NCBI GenBank assembly: GCA_934271235.1
Contig: CAKQQT010000012.1
Coordinates: 17,416 to 81,415, forward strand
Length of the DNA: 64,000 nt
Origin: an uncultured Clostridia bacterium
GTDB lineage: Bacteria > Bacillota > Clostridia > Peptostreptococcales > Anaerovoracaceae
Direction of reading: 5' to 3'
How positions within the stretch are numbered: position 1 is the stretch's first letter; each line of letters begins with the position of its first letter. Under the pieces are notes generated by a model. The model searched no databases. It worked only from the letters and a program-made list of their open reading frames with translations, and was not told the origin of the DNA. Shown one piece after another: positions 7,368-16,790 of this stretch. Position numbers and translations under genes: made by a program.

Positions 7368-9229
7368 GCGGACAGGAACAGAAAGAGCAGCAGGGATCGC
7401 AGGCCGACCTTTTCGGTGAGGAATACAGCGTGGAGAAAGCCAAGGATTCCAGAGGGACGGCAAGACGCCTGCTGAAAAACCTCATGGAGCAGAAATGGAA
7501 GCTGCTGATCGTCCTGATCAGTACCGTTTCCGCATCCGCGTTCGGGCTGCTTTCACCAAAAGTCATGGGCATTGCCATCAATCAGATCTTCGACGGGATC
7601 AAAACTGCGGTCCGCAGCGGCGGCAGCTTCCGCGTGGATCTTGAGACCATGGGCTGGATCTTATCCCTCTTGCTGGGGCTTTATCTTTTGCAGGCACTGT
7701 TCATTTTCGTGCAGCAAAAGACCATGGCAAGCGTTTCGCAGACTTTGAGCCTGCACCTGCGCAAACAGGTCAGCGCCAAGCTCAACCGTCTGCCGCTGCG
7801 TTATTTTGACGGCCATAAAAAGGGTGACATCCTGAGCCGCGTTACCAGCGACCTCGAAAAAGTAGCCGATACGATGCAGGACAGCCTGACGCAGCTGTTT
7901 TCTTCGGTGATCGGGATCGTGGGCGCGTTCGGCATGATGCTGCTGATCAGCCCGCTGCTGACGCTGATCGCCGTGGGGACCATTACGCTCAGCATGGTCG
8001 TCGCGTTGCTCGTAGCCAAAAGGACGGAGCGGAACTTCGCCGCCAATCAGGAAGCACTGGGCAAGCTGAACGCCAGCATCGAGGAAGCTTTTACCGGCAA
8101 CACGGTCATCAAAGCCTTCAATCTGGAGCAGCAGGCCATCGAGGATGTCGATGCGCTCAGTCAGCAGCTTTACGAGGTGGGCTCGAAAGCGATGTTTTCC
8201 AACTATGTCATCAGTCCGGTGATCCGGCTGGTCAACCAGTTCGGCTACGTTGCCATCGCGGTGCGCGGCGCGATCTCAGTGTTGAACGGCAAGATCTCCA
8301 TCGGCGACATCCAGGCGTTCATTCAGTATGTCAATCAGGTATCCGAGCCGATCACGGAGGTCTCCTATACCCTTAATACGCTGCAGGGTGCGGTGGCCGC
8401 GGCGGAGCGCGTGTTTGAACTGCTGGACGAGGAGGAAGAGAGCGCCGAGCAGCCGGAAGCGCCGGTTCTGGAACATCCGCGAGGCAACGTACGCTTCGAG
8501 CACGTTCGGTTCGGTTACAGCGATGATGCGATCCTGATGCAAGACATTTCGATCGATGTCCAAGCCGGCAGCAAGATCGCCATTGTCGGGCCGACTGGTG
8601 CCGGCAAGACCACGCTGGTCAATCTCCTGATGCGCTTTTACGAACTGCAGGACGGCCGGATCACCATTGACGGCGTCAATATCGCGGACATGAACCGCAG
8701 CGATCTGCGCGCGCTCATGGGAATGGTGCTGCAGGACAGCTGGCTGTTCGGCGGTACGATCCGAGAAAACATTGCTTACAGCCGTGAACACGCGACGGAC
8801 GAAGAGATCCGCATCGCCGCGAAGGCCGCTCGCGCGGACCATTTCATCCGCACCATGCCGCAAGGCTACGATACGGTGCTCAGCGATGAGATCGCCAGCC
8901 TTTCGCAGGGACAGCGGCAGCTTTTGACGATCGCCAGAGCAATCCTGGCCGACCCGACGATCCTGATCTTGGACGAGGCGACCTCCAGCGTGGATACCCG
9001 GACGGAACTTGAGATCCAGCAGGCGATGGACAGACTGATGAAAGGGCGCACCAGCTTTGTGATCGCGCATCGCTTGTCGACCATTCGGGACGCGGACTGC
9101 ATCCTGATGATGGATCACGGCACGATCATCGAGCAGGGCAGCCACGAGAAACTGCTCAAACAGAACGGCTTCTACGCCGACCTTTACAACAGCCAGTTCG
9201 CGGTCAAAGCCGATGCGGAAATCGTATAG
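7364..9229 (+). CDS. ABC exporter half-transporter, canonical subunit (pair 1)
   Basis: A 621-residue half-transporter with a cytoplasmic N-terminal tail, six membrane helices (about 45-330) and an ATPase domain (about 370-610). Walker A is GPTGAGKTT, the signature is the variant LSQGQRQ, Walker B is LILDEATSSVD with the catalytic Glu, and the H-loop is IAHRLST. Starts in an ATGA overlap with the preceding gene, consistent with a 1:1 heterodimer. The variant LSQGQ signature and intact Glu complement the degenerate partner. The stop codon abuts the promoter of the yjdF unit; no terminator is visible between them. Confidence 0.9.
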   Translation: MSGQEQKEQQGSQADLFGEEYSVEKAKDSRGTARRLLKNLMEQKWKLLIVLISTVSASAFGLLSPKVMGIAINQIFDGIKTAVRSGGSFRVDLETMGWILSLLLGLYLLQALFIFVQQKTMASVSQTLSLHLRKQVSAKLNRLPLRYFDGHKKGDILSRVTSDLEKVADTMQDSLTQLFSSVIGIVGAFGMMLLISPLLTLIAVGTITLSMVVALLVAKRTERNFAANQEALGKLNASIEEAFTGNTVIKAFNLEQQAIEDVDALSQQLYEVGSKAMFSNYVISPVIRLVNQFGYVAIAVRGAISVLNGKISIGDIQAFIQYVNQVSEPITEVSYTLNTLQGAVAAAERVFELLDEEEESAEQPEAPVLEHPRGNVRFEHVRFGYSDDAILMQDISIDVQAGSKIAIVGPTGAGKTTLVNLLMRFYELQDGRITIDGVNIADMNRSDLRALMGMVLQDSWLFGGTIRENIAYSREHATDEEIRIAAKAARADHFIRTMPQGYDTVLSDEIASLSQGQRQLLTIARAILADPTILILDEATSSVDTRTELEIQQAMDRLMKGRTSFVIAHRLSTIRDADCILMMDHGTIIEQGSHEKLLKQNGFYADLYNSQFAVKADAEIV

Positions 9230-9257
9230 AGACAGAGCTTAGAACTTATGGTATAAT
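9229..9257 (+). promoter_or_regulatory. Promoter of the yjdF leader
   Basis: GAGACA (9229-9234), a 17-base spacer and TATAAT (9252-9257). The -35 box touches the stop codon of the preceding ABC gene. Transcription would start near 9264, giving a leader of about 210 bases. Confidence 0.6.
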
Positions 9258-9263
9258 CAAATT

Positions 9264-9448
9264 AACCCCGGACAGAAGTACTGGGGATCAGAAAAAGCAA
9301 AGATAAAAACGCAACGTATGTATGGAGCACCGGGCAGCGGCAAAGCCGTTAGGTTTCCAAAGGTCCTGCATACCAGAGCCGGTAGGTAGCCCGGCCGTCC
9401 TGCTTGTCAGGGTAAGTAACCTGCCCCTCCGGGTTGTCCGTTTTTTGC
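9264..9448 (+). ncRNA. Probable yjdF-motif riboswitch leader
   Basis: A long, GC-rich, non-coding leader precedes a YjdF/DUF2992 gene, the usual partner of the yjdF RNA motif, which binds azaaromatic compounds. It contains AACGCAACGTATG at 9308-9320, which I recall as part of the conserved core. It ends in nested stems (CCCGG with CCGGG around CAGG-N8-CCTG), then CGTTTTTTG at about 9439-9447, resembling a terminator-type expression platform. Identity rests mainly on the gene partner. A covariance-model search with the Rfam yjdF model would settle it. Confidence 0.65.
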
Positions 9449-9477
9449 GCATTGCAATGAAAAAAGGAGGGATTGTC

Positions 9478-9894
9478 ATGTGCAAAGTAAACGGCAGGCT
9501 GATGGTATATTTCGAAGAACCGTTCTGGATCGGCGTATTTGAGAAGATCGACGGCGGTTGCCTTTTCGCGGCAAAAGTTACGTTCGGAACAGAACCGCGA
9601 GAACGGGAACTTTATGAATGGATCTTGAAGCACTATGAAGAGCTGCAGTTCAGTCCCGCTGTGACGGCTTCCGCAAAGAACGATGTCAAAAATCCAAAAC
9701 GGAGACAGCGGGAAGCCAAAAAGCAGATGCAGGATACCGGGATCGGTACGAAAGCGCAGCAGGCTTTAAAAATGCAGCAGGAGCAGAACAAACAAGAACG
9801 CAAAGTCAAAAGCCGCCAGCAGAAACTGGAAGAAGCAAAGCGTAGGTTTGCACTGAAACAGCAAAAGAAAAAAGACCGACACCGAGGGCACTGA
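9478..9894 (+). CDS. yjdF: YjdF family protein (DUF2992)
   Basis: A 138-residue protein of the family controlled by the yjdF riboswitch. The N-terminal domain (MCKVNGRLMVYFEEPFW onward, about 1-70) carries the family pattern. The rest is a very basic, Lys/Gln/Arg-rich helix (about 75-138) likely to bind nucleic acid or form a coiled coil. ATG at 9478 has GGAGG seven bases upstream; longer readings would run into the structured leader. The molecular function is unknown. The downstream nitroreductase, with a gap of 43 bases, suggests a joint role in handling aromatic or nitroaromatic compounds. Confidence 0.85.
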   Translation: MCKVNGRLMVYFEEPFWIGVFEKIDGGCLFAAKVTFGTEPRERELYEWILKHYEELQFSPAVTASAKNDVKNPKRRQREAKKQMQDTGIGTKAQQALKMQQEQNKQERKVKSRQQKLEEAKRRFALKQQKKKDRHRGH

Positions 9895-9937
9895 CCGTGT
9901 CAGGGTCCGCAGGAAAAACTGAAACGGAGGCAGTAAA

Positions 9938-10465
9938 ATGAGTGAAATGATCAGCAAAATGAAAACAAGAAGAAGCATCCGCAAGTATAAACCGGATGCA
10001 GTCCCGCAGGAATTGATCGATCAGGTCATCGAAGCCGGACTTTACGCGGCGAGCGGAAAAGGCGAGCAGGACGTAATCATTGTTCAGGTCGCGGATCGCA
10101 AGGTGCGCGATCAGCTTGCGGAGATGAACCGCAAGATCGGCGGATGGGAAGACGAAAAGTTCGATCCGTTTTACGGTGCGCCGGAGGTATTGATCGTGCT
10201 GGCACGCAAGGACTGGCCGCTGCGCGTATATGACGGCAGCCTGGTCCTCGGCAACCTCATGCTCGCGGCACATGACTTGGGACTCGGCAGCTGCTGGATC
10301 CACAGAGCAAAAGAGGAATTTGAGAGCGAATGGGGCAGAGGATTCTTAAAGTCACTGGGTATCAACGAAGAATACGAAGGGATCGGACACTGCATTCTCG
10401 GCTATGCGGACGGCGAAGCGCCAAAAGCCGCGGAACGAAAACCGAACCGTGTTTACAAGATCTGA
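9938..10465 (+). CDS. Nitroreductase family flavoprotein
   Basis: A 175-residue FMN-dependent oxidoreductase of the nitroreductase fold. The N-terminal FMN-binding motif is TRRSIRKYKPDAVP (9-22). The family pattern continues with GLYAASGKGEQ, the central GAPEVLIVLA and the FMN-contact region DLGLGSCWIHRAKEEF. The length is normal for the short subfamily. A ribosome site (ACGGAGG) lies ten bases before the ATG. It probably reduces quinones or nitro compounds with NAD(P)H. Position behind yjdF suggests co-transcription and control by the same ligand-sensing leader. Confidence 0.88.
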   Translation: MSEMISKMKTRRSIRKYKPDAVPQELIDQVIEAGLYAASGKGEQDVIIVQVADRKVRDQLAEMNRKIGGWEDEKFDPFYGAPEVLIVLARKDWPLRVYDGSLVLGNLMLAAHDLGLGSCWIHRAKEEFESEWGRGFLKSLGINEEYEGIGHCILGYADGEAPKAAERKPNRVYKI

Positions 10466-10588
10466 GTGACCGCGGGTCAGCAGGATATTGGTTGACCGAA
10501 TCTGAAACATTCGGTGGAAATCTCCTCGAAGCTGTGTTAGAATGGTGATTGGCTGTCGCCATACTTAGGAGAAGAGGAGATTGAAAAT

Positions 10589-11911
10589 ATGAGTGATCAA
10601 CATACAGACAGAGCCAAGAATTTCGGGAGCAAATGGGGCTTCATCCTGGCATCGGTCGGGTCCGCGGTCGGAATGGCGAACGTTTGGGGCTTTCCGAACA
10701 AGTTGGGGAGCAACGGCGGAGGCGCGTTCCTGCTGGTATATTTATTTTTTGTCGTTGTATTCAGTTACGTGGGACTTCCGGCGGAGTTCGCCATCGGACG
10801 CCGCGCGGGCACAGGTACGCTGGGGGCGTATCAATGCGTCTGGGCAACACGCAGTGAAAAAGCCGGAAAAGTCGGCGGCGTTCTCGCCTGGCTGCCATTG
10901 GCGGGGTCTTTGTGCATCGCGATCGGCTATGCCATCATTATCGCCTATATTCTGAAAGCGTTTGCGGATTCGCTGTTCGGCGATCTGATGACCGTGGACA
11001 CCGCAGCGTGGTTTGAAAGCTTTTCCATGACCTCATACTCGGTGATCCCGTACCATATCATCGTCGTGGTCGGCACACTGCTGACGTTATTTTTGGGTGC
11101 GCACAGCATCGAAAAGACGAATAAGATCATGATGCCGCTGTTTTTTATCATCTTTGTGATCCTGGCGGTGCGCGTTGCGCTGATGCCGGGTGCATGGGAG
11201 GGCTACAAGTTCATCTTCACGCCGAAGTGGGAAGCGCTGATCGATCCGATGACTTGGATCTGGGCGATGGGGCAGGCTTTCTTTTCCCTTTCGGTGACCG
11301 GAAGCGGGATGATCGTCTACGGCGCATATTTGTCGAAAGAGGAAAACGTCATCGGCGTCGCACAGCATACGGCGCTCTTTGACACCATTGCCGCGGTCGT
11401 GGCGGCGCTGGTCATCATTCCAGCATGTTTTGCTTACGGCACCGACGTCGGCGCGGGCCCGAGCCTGTTGTTCGTGACCCTGCCTGCGATCCTGCAGGAT
11501 GTACCGATGGGGCAGCTGTTTGCGATCATTTTGTATGCCGCGATGATCTTCGCGGGAGTCAGTTCGCTGCAAAATATGTTCGAAGCGGTCGCGGAATCTT
11601 TGCTGCACAAGTTCCCGAAGCTGAGCCGGTGGACGGTACTCATCGTCCTCTGCGTACTGTGTCTGGGCTTCGGCATCGGCATGGAAGCGATCCCGAAGTG
11701 GGGGACCTGGATGGACTGGGTATCCATTTACATCATCCCGATCGGCGCGACGTTCGGCGCGATCTCATGGTTCTACATCATGAAAAAAGATCAGCTGATG
11801 GATGCGGTCGGCACCAAGAGCAGACTCTGGTACGCAGTCGGCAGATACCTGTATGTTCCGGCAGCGCTGATCCTTTGTCTGGTAGCGCTGTTTATGAAAG
11901 TTGCATTTTAA
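10589..11911 (+). CDS. Sodium-dependent amino acid transporter (NSS/SNF family)
   Basis: A 440-residue integral membrane protein of the neurotransmitter:sodium symporter family, comparable in length to bacterial members with eleven helices such as MhsT. The unwound first helix with the sodium and substrate site is clear in SVGSAVGMANVWGFPNKLG followed by GGGAFLLVY. It imports an amino acid with sodium; the family suggests hydrophobic or aromatic substrates, but specificity cannot be read here. It is a single-gene unit: a CCGAAT/ATTCGG hairpin and a likely TGGAAA-17-TAGAAT promoter lie upstream, and a terminator follows. Confidence 0.88.
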   Translation: MSDQHTDRAKNFGSKWGFILASVGSAVGMANVWGFPNKLGSNGGGAFLLVYLFFVVVFSYVGLPAEFAIGRRAGTGTLGAYQCVWATRSEKAGKVGGVLAWLPLAGSLCIAIGYAIIIAYILKAFADSLFGDLMTVDTAAWFESFSMTSYSVIPYHIIVVVGTLLTLFLGAHSIEKTNKIMMPLFFIIFVILAVRVALMPGAWEGYKFIFTPKWEALIDPMTWIWAMGQAFFSLSVTGSGMIVYGAYLSKEENVIGVAQHTALFDTIAAVVAALVIIPACFAYGTDVGAGPSLLFVTLPAILQDVPMGQLFAIILYAAMIFAGVSSLQNMFEAVAESLLHKFPKLSRWTVLIVLCVLCLGFGIGMEAIPKWGTWMDWVSIYIIPIGATFGAISWFYIMKKDQLMDAVGTKSRLWYAVGRYLYVPAALILCLVALFMKVAF

Positions 11912-11933
11912 TTTAAAAAAACGATCTCCCTGT

Positions 11934-11970
11934 GTGCATCAGATCAGTACCGGCACCGGGGAGATTTTTT
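11934..11970 (+). terminator. Terminator of the NSS transporter
   Basis: Stem ATCTCCC (11934-11940) with GGGAGAT (11959-11965) followed by TTTTT. Confidence 0.7.
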
Positions 11971-12025
11971 ATGCAAAGAAATCGTGAAATTCGGTGAAAA
12001 TAAGGTGAAAGTCCTGTGCGGGCGC

Positions 12026-12082
12026 TTGACATTAGGGAAAAGAAGTGATAATATTTGACGGTGATAAAACGTAACAATGTTA
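12026..12082 (+). promoter_or_regulatory. Promoter of the second marR-ABC operon
   Basis: TTGACA (12026-12031), a 17-base spacer and TAATAT (12049-12054). The small palindrome TAACAATGTTA (12072-12082) is a candidate MarR operator. The leader to the ATG at 12157 is about 95 bases. Confidence 0.65.
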
Positions 12083-12156
12083 AATAATAACCATGTGATA
12101 TATTTGTCAAAAAACAGACAAAGCTGAGGCCACAAGGAAAGAATAAAGGAGATACT

Positions 12157-12624
12157 ATGGAAGATCTGTATATGGAACTGTTTAAGGCGATGAACCAGTT
12201 TCGTAAATTGCATATGGGCGATATGATGCCGGGCGGGCTCAGCCGGGCGGATTTTTTTACCCTGAACTGCATTATGGATGCGGAAGAAGGGAAGATCACC
12301 ATTTCAAAGCTGGCATGCAAGTCCAAGGTACTGCCTTCTGCAATTTCCCGGACGCTCAGAGGGCTGGAGGAACAGCAGTATGTCGAGCGGAATGTGGACA
12401 AAGGAGATCGGCGCAATACGTATGTGACGCTGACGGACAAAGGGCGTGCGATCACGCTGCAGAGCCGGCAGATCATGTGTGATTTCGGCAAAGCGGTCAC
12501 AAGCCGTCTGGATGAAAACGACGTGAAACAGCTGATCGGCTATTTAGACGAAATTTATCAAATCTCGAAGACCGAGATCGAGGCAAGAAAACAGAGTGAC
12601 AGAAAGGGGATAAGGGATGAGTAA
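12157..12624 (+). CDS. MarR family transcriptional regulator
   Basis: A 155-residue MarR protein. The helix-turn-helix core is ITISKLACKSKVLPSAISRTLRGLEEQQYVER and the wing is DKGDRRNTYVTLTDKG, followed by a dimerisation helix. The start follows AGGAGATACT. The gene overlaps the next ABC gene by eight bases. It is only distantly similar to the MarR protein at 5155, so the two operons share design rather than a recent duplication of the regulator. Expected to repress its own operon until a pump substrate binds. Confidence 0.88.
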   Translation: MEDLYMELFKAMNQFRKLHMGDMMPGGLSRADFFTLNCIMDAEEGKITISKLACKSKVLPSAISRTLRGLEEQQYVERNVDKGDRRNTYVTLTDKGRAITLQSRQIMCDFGKAVTSRLDENDVKQLIGYLDEIYQISKTEIEARKQSDRKGIRDE

Positions 12625-14758
12625 AATATTTAAGAATATGGTGCCGTATTGGAAAACCGTGGTCATCATCCTGGCGCTGCTGCTCGTGCAGGCGATGTGT
12701 GATCTGGCGCTGCCATCCTATACGTCGGACATTATCGACGTGGGGATCCAAAAAAGCGGTGTGGAACATGTGGTGCCGGAAGCTGTGACGGCGGAGGAGT
12801 TTGAGACGGTGCAGCAGATGATGACGGAGGATGAGGCGAACCTGTGGCAGAGTCTTTATGCGCAGGATGGGGAGATTTACCGTTTGACGGAGACTTCCCA
12901 AAAAAAGCTGGACGAAATTGATGATGACCTGGTGCTGCCGCTGATCCTGCGGTACCAGATGCAAAACACAGGGACGGGGGAATCCATAGATCCGCAGGTT
13001 GTCGCTGCGATGCGCGAAAATATGCAGAAGACGATCGACACGATGGGAAACTCCATGGTCAAGTCGATGGGGGTCGCTTATGCGGTTGCCTGTGACAAGG
13101 CGGCCGGACTGGATGTGGATGCGATCCAGACTTCGTATCTATGGTCGGCAGGTCTGAAGATGGTCGGCATGGCGCTGATCATGGGTCTGGCAACGATACT
13201 GGTCAGCTTCTTTGCTTCCCGTGTCGGTGCGGGCATCGGCAGAGACCTGCGAGACGGCGTTTTCAAGAGGGTTGTTGGATTTTCCAACGCAGAAATGGAT
13301 CAATTCTCGACGGCTTCTCTGATCACCAGAAGTACCAACGATATCCAGCAGATCCAGATGGTATCGGCCATGCTGCTGAGGATGGTGGCTTATGCGCCGA
13401 TCATGGGGATCGGCGGTGTGATCAAGGCGATGCAGACAGGCGCCGGCATGGGCTGGATCATCGCGCTGGCGCTGCTGGTCATCTTAGGCTATGTGATGCT
13501 GCTGATGTCAGCTTCCATGCCGAAGTTCAAGCTGATGCAGAAGTTAGTCGACCGGCTGAACTTGGTTTCCCGGGAAATCCTGACCGGCCTTTCGGTCATC
13601 CGTGCATTTAAGCGGGAGGATAAGGAAGAAGAACGGTTCGATGACGCCAACCGTGCGCTGACCAAGACCATGCTCTTTACCAACCGTGTGATGACATTCA
13701 TGATGCCGGGCATGATGATGATCATGAACGTGCTGACAGTTGCGATCGTATGGTTCGGCGCTCATCAGATCGATGCGGGGACCATGCAGGTTGGTGCGAT
13801 GACTGCCTTCATTACCTATGCGATGATGATCGTCATGTCATTCCTGATGCTGACCATGATGTCCATCATGCTTCCAAGAGCAGCGGTTGCAGCAGAGCGT
13901 ATCGACGAAGTGATTCAGACGGAATCATCCATTCAGGACCCGGAGCAGCCGGAAAAGCTGGATGCACATCAGGGTGTGGTTCGTTTCCATCATGTGGATT
14001 TCCAATATCCGGGTGCAGAAGAAGATGTGCTGCATGATATTGATTTTGAAGCACTGCCCGGTACAACTACAGCGATCATCGGCAGTACCGGCTGCGGCAA
14101 ATCCACGCTGGTCAATCTGATCCCGCGTCTGTATGACGTGACGGGCGGCAGTATTGAGATCGATGGTAAGGATATCCGCAAGATCTCGATGGAAGAGCTG
14201 CGCAGTGAGATCGGTTTCGTGCCGCAAAAGGGCGTACTGTTCTCCGGCACCATTGCGTCGAATCTGCGTTTCGGCAAGGATGATGCAAGCGAGGAACAGA
14301 TCCGGCGTGCGGCGAAGATCGCACAGGCGGAAGATTTTATTGAGGAAAAAGAAGAAAAATATGACAGCCCGATCGCACAGGGCGGCAGCAACGTTTCCGG
14401 CGGACAGAAACAGCGTCTGGCGATTGCCAGAGCCATTGCCAAAGATCCGAAGATCTTTATCTTTGACGACAGCTTCTCGGCGCTGGATATGAAGACGGAT
14501 GCTGCGCTCCGTAAGGCACTGGGCGAGAATGTCAAGGACAGCACGGTGATCATCGTGGCACAGCGGATCAGCACGATCCTGCATGCAGAGCAGATCCTGG
14601 TGCTGGATGATGGACGGATCGTTGGCAGAGGTACCCATGAAGAACTGCTGGCAGGCTGCGAAGTTTATCAGCAAATTGCAAAATCACAGCTTTCTGCGAA
14701 GGAGCTGGGGCTGGAAGATACTGCGAAAGAAAGTGAGGTGAGCGGAAATGAACAATAA
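12617..14758 (+). CDS. ABC exporter half-transporter, degenerate ATPase site subunit (pair 2)
   Basis: A 713-residue half-transporter. The catalytic domain mirrors pair 1: signature VSGGQKQR, Walker B FIFDDSFSALD with Asp for the catalytic Glu, and H-loop VAQRIS with Gln. It is about 130 residues longer than its counterpart because the first extracellular loop, between helices 1 and 2 (about residues 50-175), holds a large acidic, Gln/Met-rich insertion. Such loops occur in some Clostridial multidrug exporters and may act as an external gate or lid. It overlaps the regulator gene before it and the canonical partner gene after it. Confidence 0.9.
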   Translation: MSKIFKNMVPYWKTVVIILALLLVQAMCDLALPSYTSDIIDVGIQKSGVEHVVPEAVTAEEFETVQQMMTEDEANLWQSLYAQDGEIYRLTETSQKKLDEIDDDLVLPLILRYQMQNTGTGESIDPQVVAAMRENMQKTIDTMGNSMVKSMGVAYAVACDKAAGLDVDAIQTSYLWSAGLKMVGMALIMGLATILVSFFASRVGAGIGRDLRDGVFKRVVGFSNAEMDQFSTASLITRSTNDIQQIQMVSAMLLRMVAYAPIMGIGGVIKAMQTGAGMGWIIALALLVILGYVMLLMSASMPKFKLMQKLVDRLNLVSREILTGLSVIRAFKREDKEEERFDDANRALTKTMLFTNRVMTFMMPGMMMIMNVLTVAIVWFGAHQIDAGTMQVGAMTAFITYAMMIVMSFLMLTMMSIMLPRAAVAAERIDEVIQTESSIQDPEQPEKLDAHQGVVRFHHVDFQYPGAEEDVLHDIDFEALPGTTTAIIGSTGCGKSTLVNLIPRLYDVTGGSIEIDGKDIRKISMEELRSEIGFVPQKGVLFSGTIASNLRFGKDDASEEQIRRAAKIAQAEDFIEEKEEKYDSPIAQGGSNVSGGQKQRLAIARAIAKDPKIFIFDDSFSALDMKTDAALRKALGENVKDSTVIIVAQRISTILHAEQILVLDDGRIVGRGTHEELLAGCEVYQQIAKSQLSAKELGLEDTAKESEVSGNEQ

Positions 14759-16625
14759 CCATCAAAACCCAAATCAGGAAAGTGCATACCGCCCGCCGAG
14801 AAGAAGAGGTCCGCGTGGGCCGATGGGCGGCCGTGGCATGGTGCCCGGCGAAAAGCCGAAGAATCTGAAAAAATCTCTGGCAGCGTTGATACGTTATATG
14901 GGAAAATATAAATTTGGTATTTTTGCCGTTATGATCTTTGCAGCATGTTCTACCGTCTTCAGTGTAGTCGGGCCGAAGATCCTCGGAAATGCCACGACAG
15001 AACTGTACAACGGGCTGATCGCGAAGATCCAGGGCATCGGGGCGATCGACTTCGGAAAGATCGGTCAGATCCTGCTGTTTGTCCTGGGGCTGTATCTGTG
15101 CAGCGCACTGCTCAGCTTTCTGCAGGGCTGGATCATGACCGGTATTACCCAAAAAGTATGTTATCGCCTGCGAAAAGAGATCTCCCAGAAGATCAACCGC
15201 ATGCCGATGAAATATTTTGAGAGCAGAACCTATGGCGAAGTGCTTTCACGGATCACAAACGATGTGGACACGCTGGGACAGGGACTGAACCAGAGTATTA
15301 CCACGATCATCACAGCGACGGCAACGATGATCGGAGTTCTGATCATGATGCTGAGCATTTCTCCGCTGATGACGCTGATCGCGATTATCATCCTGCCGAT
15401 CTCCATGGGGCTGATCGGACTGGTGACGAAAAAGTCGCAGAAGTTTTTCCGCGCACAGCAGGAATATCTGGGGCATATCAACGGCCAGGTGGAGGAAGTT
15501 TACGGCGGCCATATGGTCATCAAGGCGTTCAACCGGGAAAAGGATACCATCGAGGAGTTTGAAAAGACGAATAACATCCTTTACGATTCTGCGTGGAAAT
15601 CGCAGTTCTTGTCCGGCATGATACATCCGATCATGATGTTTGTCGGCAACCTGGGTTATGCCTGTGTGGCGCTTTCCGGCGGCTTGCTGGCCATTCGCGG
15701 CGTGATCACGGTCGGCGATATCCAGGCGTTTATCCAGTATGTCAAGAACTTTACGCAGCCGATCCAGCAGATCGCCCAGGTGATCAATCTGGTGCAGTCT
15801 ATGTCGGCGGCTTCGGAGCGGGTGTTTGAGTTCCTGGATGAAGAGGAAGAGCAGCAGCTTCTGGAACATCCGGCGGACATTACGAAGATTACCGGCGAGG
15901 TAACTTTCGCTCATGTACGTTTTGGTTATGATCCGGAGCAGGTCATCATCAAGGATTTCAGTGCACATGTGAAACCGGGACAGAAGATCGCCATTGTCGG
16001 ACCGACCGGTGCGGGCAAGACGACCATGGTCAAGCTTTTGATGCGGTTTTATGACGTGAACAGCGGTCAGATCCTTCTGGATGATACGAATATCAAGGAC
16101 TTTAACCGCCGGGATCTGCGAGATGCTTTCGGCATGGTGCTGCAGGATACCTGGTTGTTCAAGGGCAGCATTATGGAAAATATCCGTTATGGCAGACTGG
16201 ATGCAACGGATGAAGAGGTCATTGCGGCAGCGAAAGCGGCAAGGGCGGATCATTTCATCAAGACGCTGCCCGGCGGCTACCGGATGGAGCTGAATGAGGA
16301 TGCCAGCAATGTATCGCAGGGGCAGAAGCAGCTTTTGACGATCGCCAGAGCGATCTTAGCGGATAACAAGATCTTGATCCTTGATGAGGCGACATCTTCG
16401 GTCGATACCAGAACGGAAGTGGAGATCCAGAAGGCGATGGATAATCTGATGCAGGGCAGGACCAGCTTTATCATTGCTCATCGGCTTTCGACGATCCGGA
16501 ATGCGGACTTGATCCTGGTCATGAAAGACGGCGACATCATCGAGCAAGGAAACCACGAACAGCTCCTTGCAGCGGGCGGTTTCTACGCGAATCTGTATAA
16601 TTCTCAGTTTGAAGAGATCGAGTAA
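14748..16625 (+). CDS. ABC exporter half-transporter, canonical subunit (pair 2)
   Basis: A 625-residue half-transporter. The first 40 residues are a cytoplasmic tail rich in Arg, Gly and Pro (RPPRRRGPRGPMGGRG), then six helices, then an ATPase domain with Walker A GPTGAGKTT, signature VSQGQKQ, Walker B LILDEATSSVD and H-loop IAHRLST. The intact Glu and His make it the catalytic half of a heterodimer with the preceding protein. The start overlaps that gene by 11 bases. The stop codon runs straight into a bidirectional terminator. Confidence 0.9.
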   Translation: MNNNHQNPNQESAYRPPRRRGPRGPMGGRGMVPGEKPKNLKKSLAALIRYMGKYKFGIFAVMIFAACSTVFSVVGPKILGNATTELYNGLIAKIQGIGAIDFGKIGQILLFVLGLYLCSALLSFLQGWIMTGITQKVCYRLRKEISQKINRMPMKYFESRTYGEVLSRITNDVDTLGQGLNQSITTIITATATMIGVLIMMLSISPLMTLIAIIILPISMGLIGLVTKKSQKFFRAQQEYLGHINGQVEEVYGGHMVIKAFNREKDTIEEFEKTNNILYDSAWKSQFLSGMIHPIMMFVGNLGYACVALSGGLLAIRGVITVGDIQAFIQYVKNFTQPIQQIAQVINLVQSMSAASERVFEFLDEEEEQQLLEHPADITKITGEVTFAHVRFGYDPEQVIIKDFSAHVKPGQKIAIVGPTGAGKTTMVKLLMRFYDVNSGQILLDDTNIKDFNRRDLRDAFGMVLQDTWLFKGSIMENIRYGRLDATDEEVIAAAKAARADHFIKTLPGGYRMELNEDASNVSQGQKQLLTIARAILADNKILILDEATSSVDTRTEVEIQKAMDNLMQGRTSFIIAHRLSTIRNADLILVMKDGDIIEQGNHEQLLAAGGFYANLYNSQFEEIE

Positions 16626-16676
16626 AAAAGACCTCGCAGCAGGCACCGGCAAAGTGCTTCGGCTGCGAGGTTTTTT
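16624..16676. terminator. Bidirectional terminator, 53-bp repeat copy 1
   Basis: A hairpin with stem CCTCGCAGC/GCTGCGAGG flanked by A6 on the left and T6 on the right. It is identical over 53 bases to 18157-18209. It ends the second marR-ABC operon. Confidence 0.85.
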
Positions 16677-16693
16677 GCTGGTACAAATTTTCC

Positions 16694-16721
16694 TTGAAAA
16701 AATGCGGGAATATGGTAAAAT
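16694..16721 (+). promoter_or_regulatory. Promoter of the AAA ATPase gene
   Basis: TTGAAA (16694-16699), a 16-base spacer and TAAAAT (16716-16721). The AT-rich leader carries three copies of AAAAATGCGG (near 16698, 16731 and 16764), a possible regulatory repeat. Confidence 0.55.
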
Positions 16722-16790
16722 GAATGTATAAAAAATGCGGAAATCTGTAAAAAATAAAAAACAAAAAATGCGGAAAAAAGGAGAGCGTAA

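Noticed and set aside
9322..9477. A longer N-terminus for YjdF
   Set aside because: It would translate the structured leader. The ATG at 9478 has a strong ribosome site and gives the standard family start.
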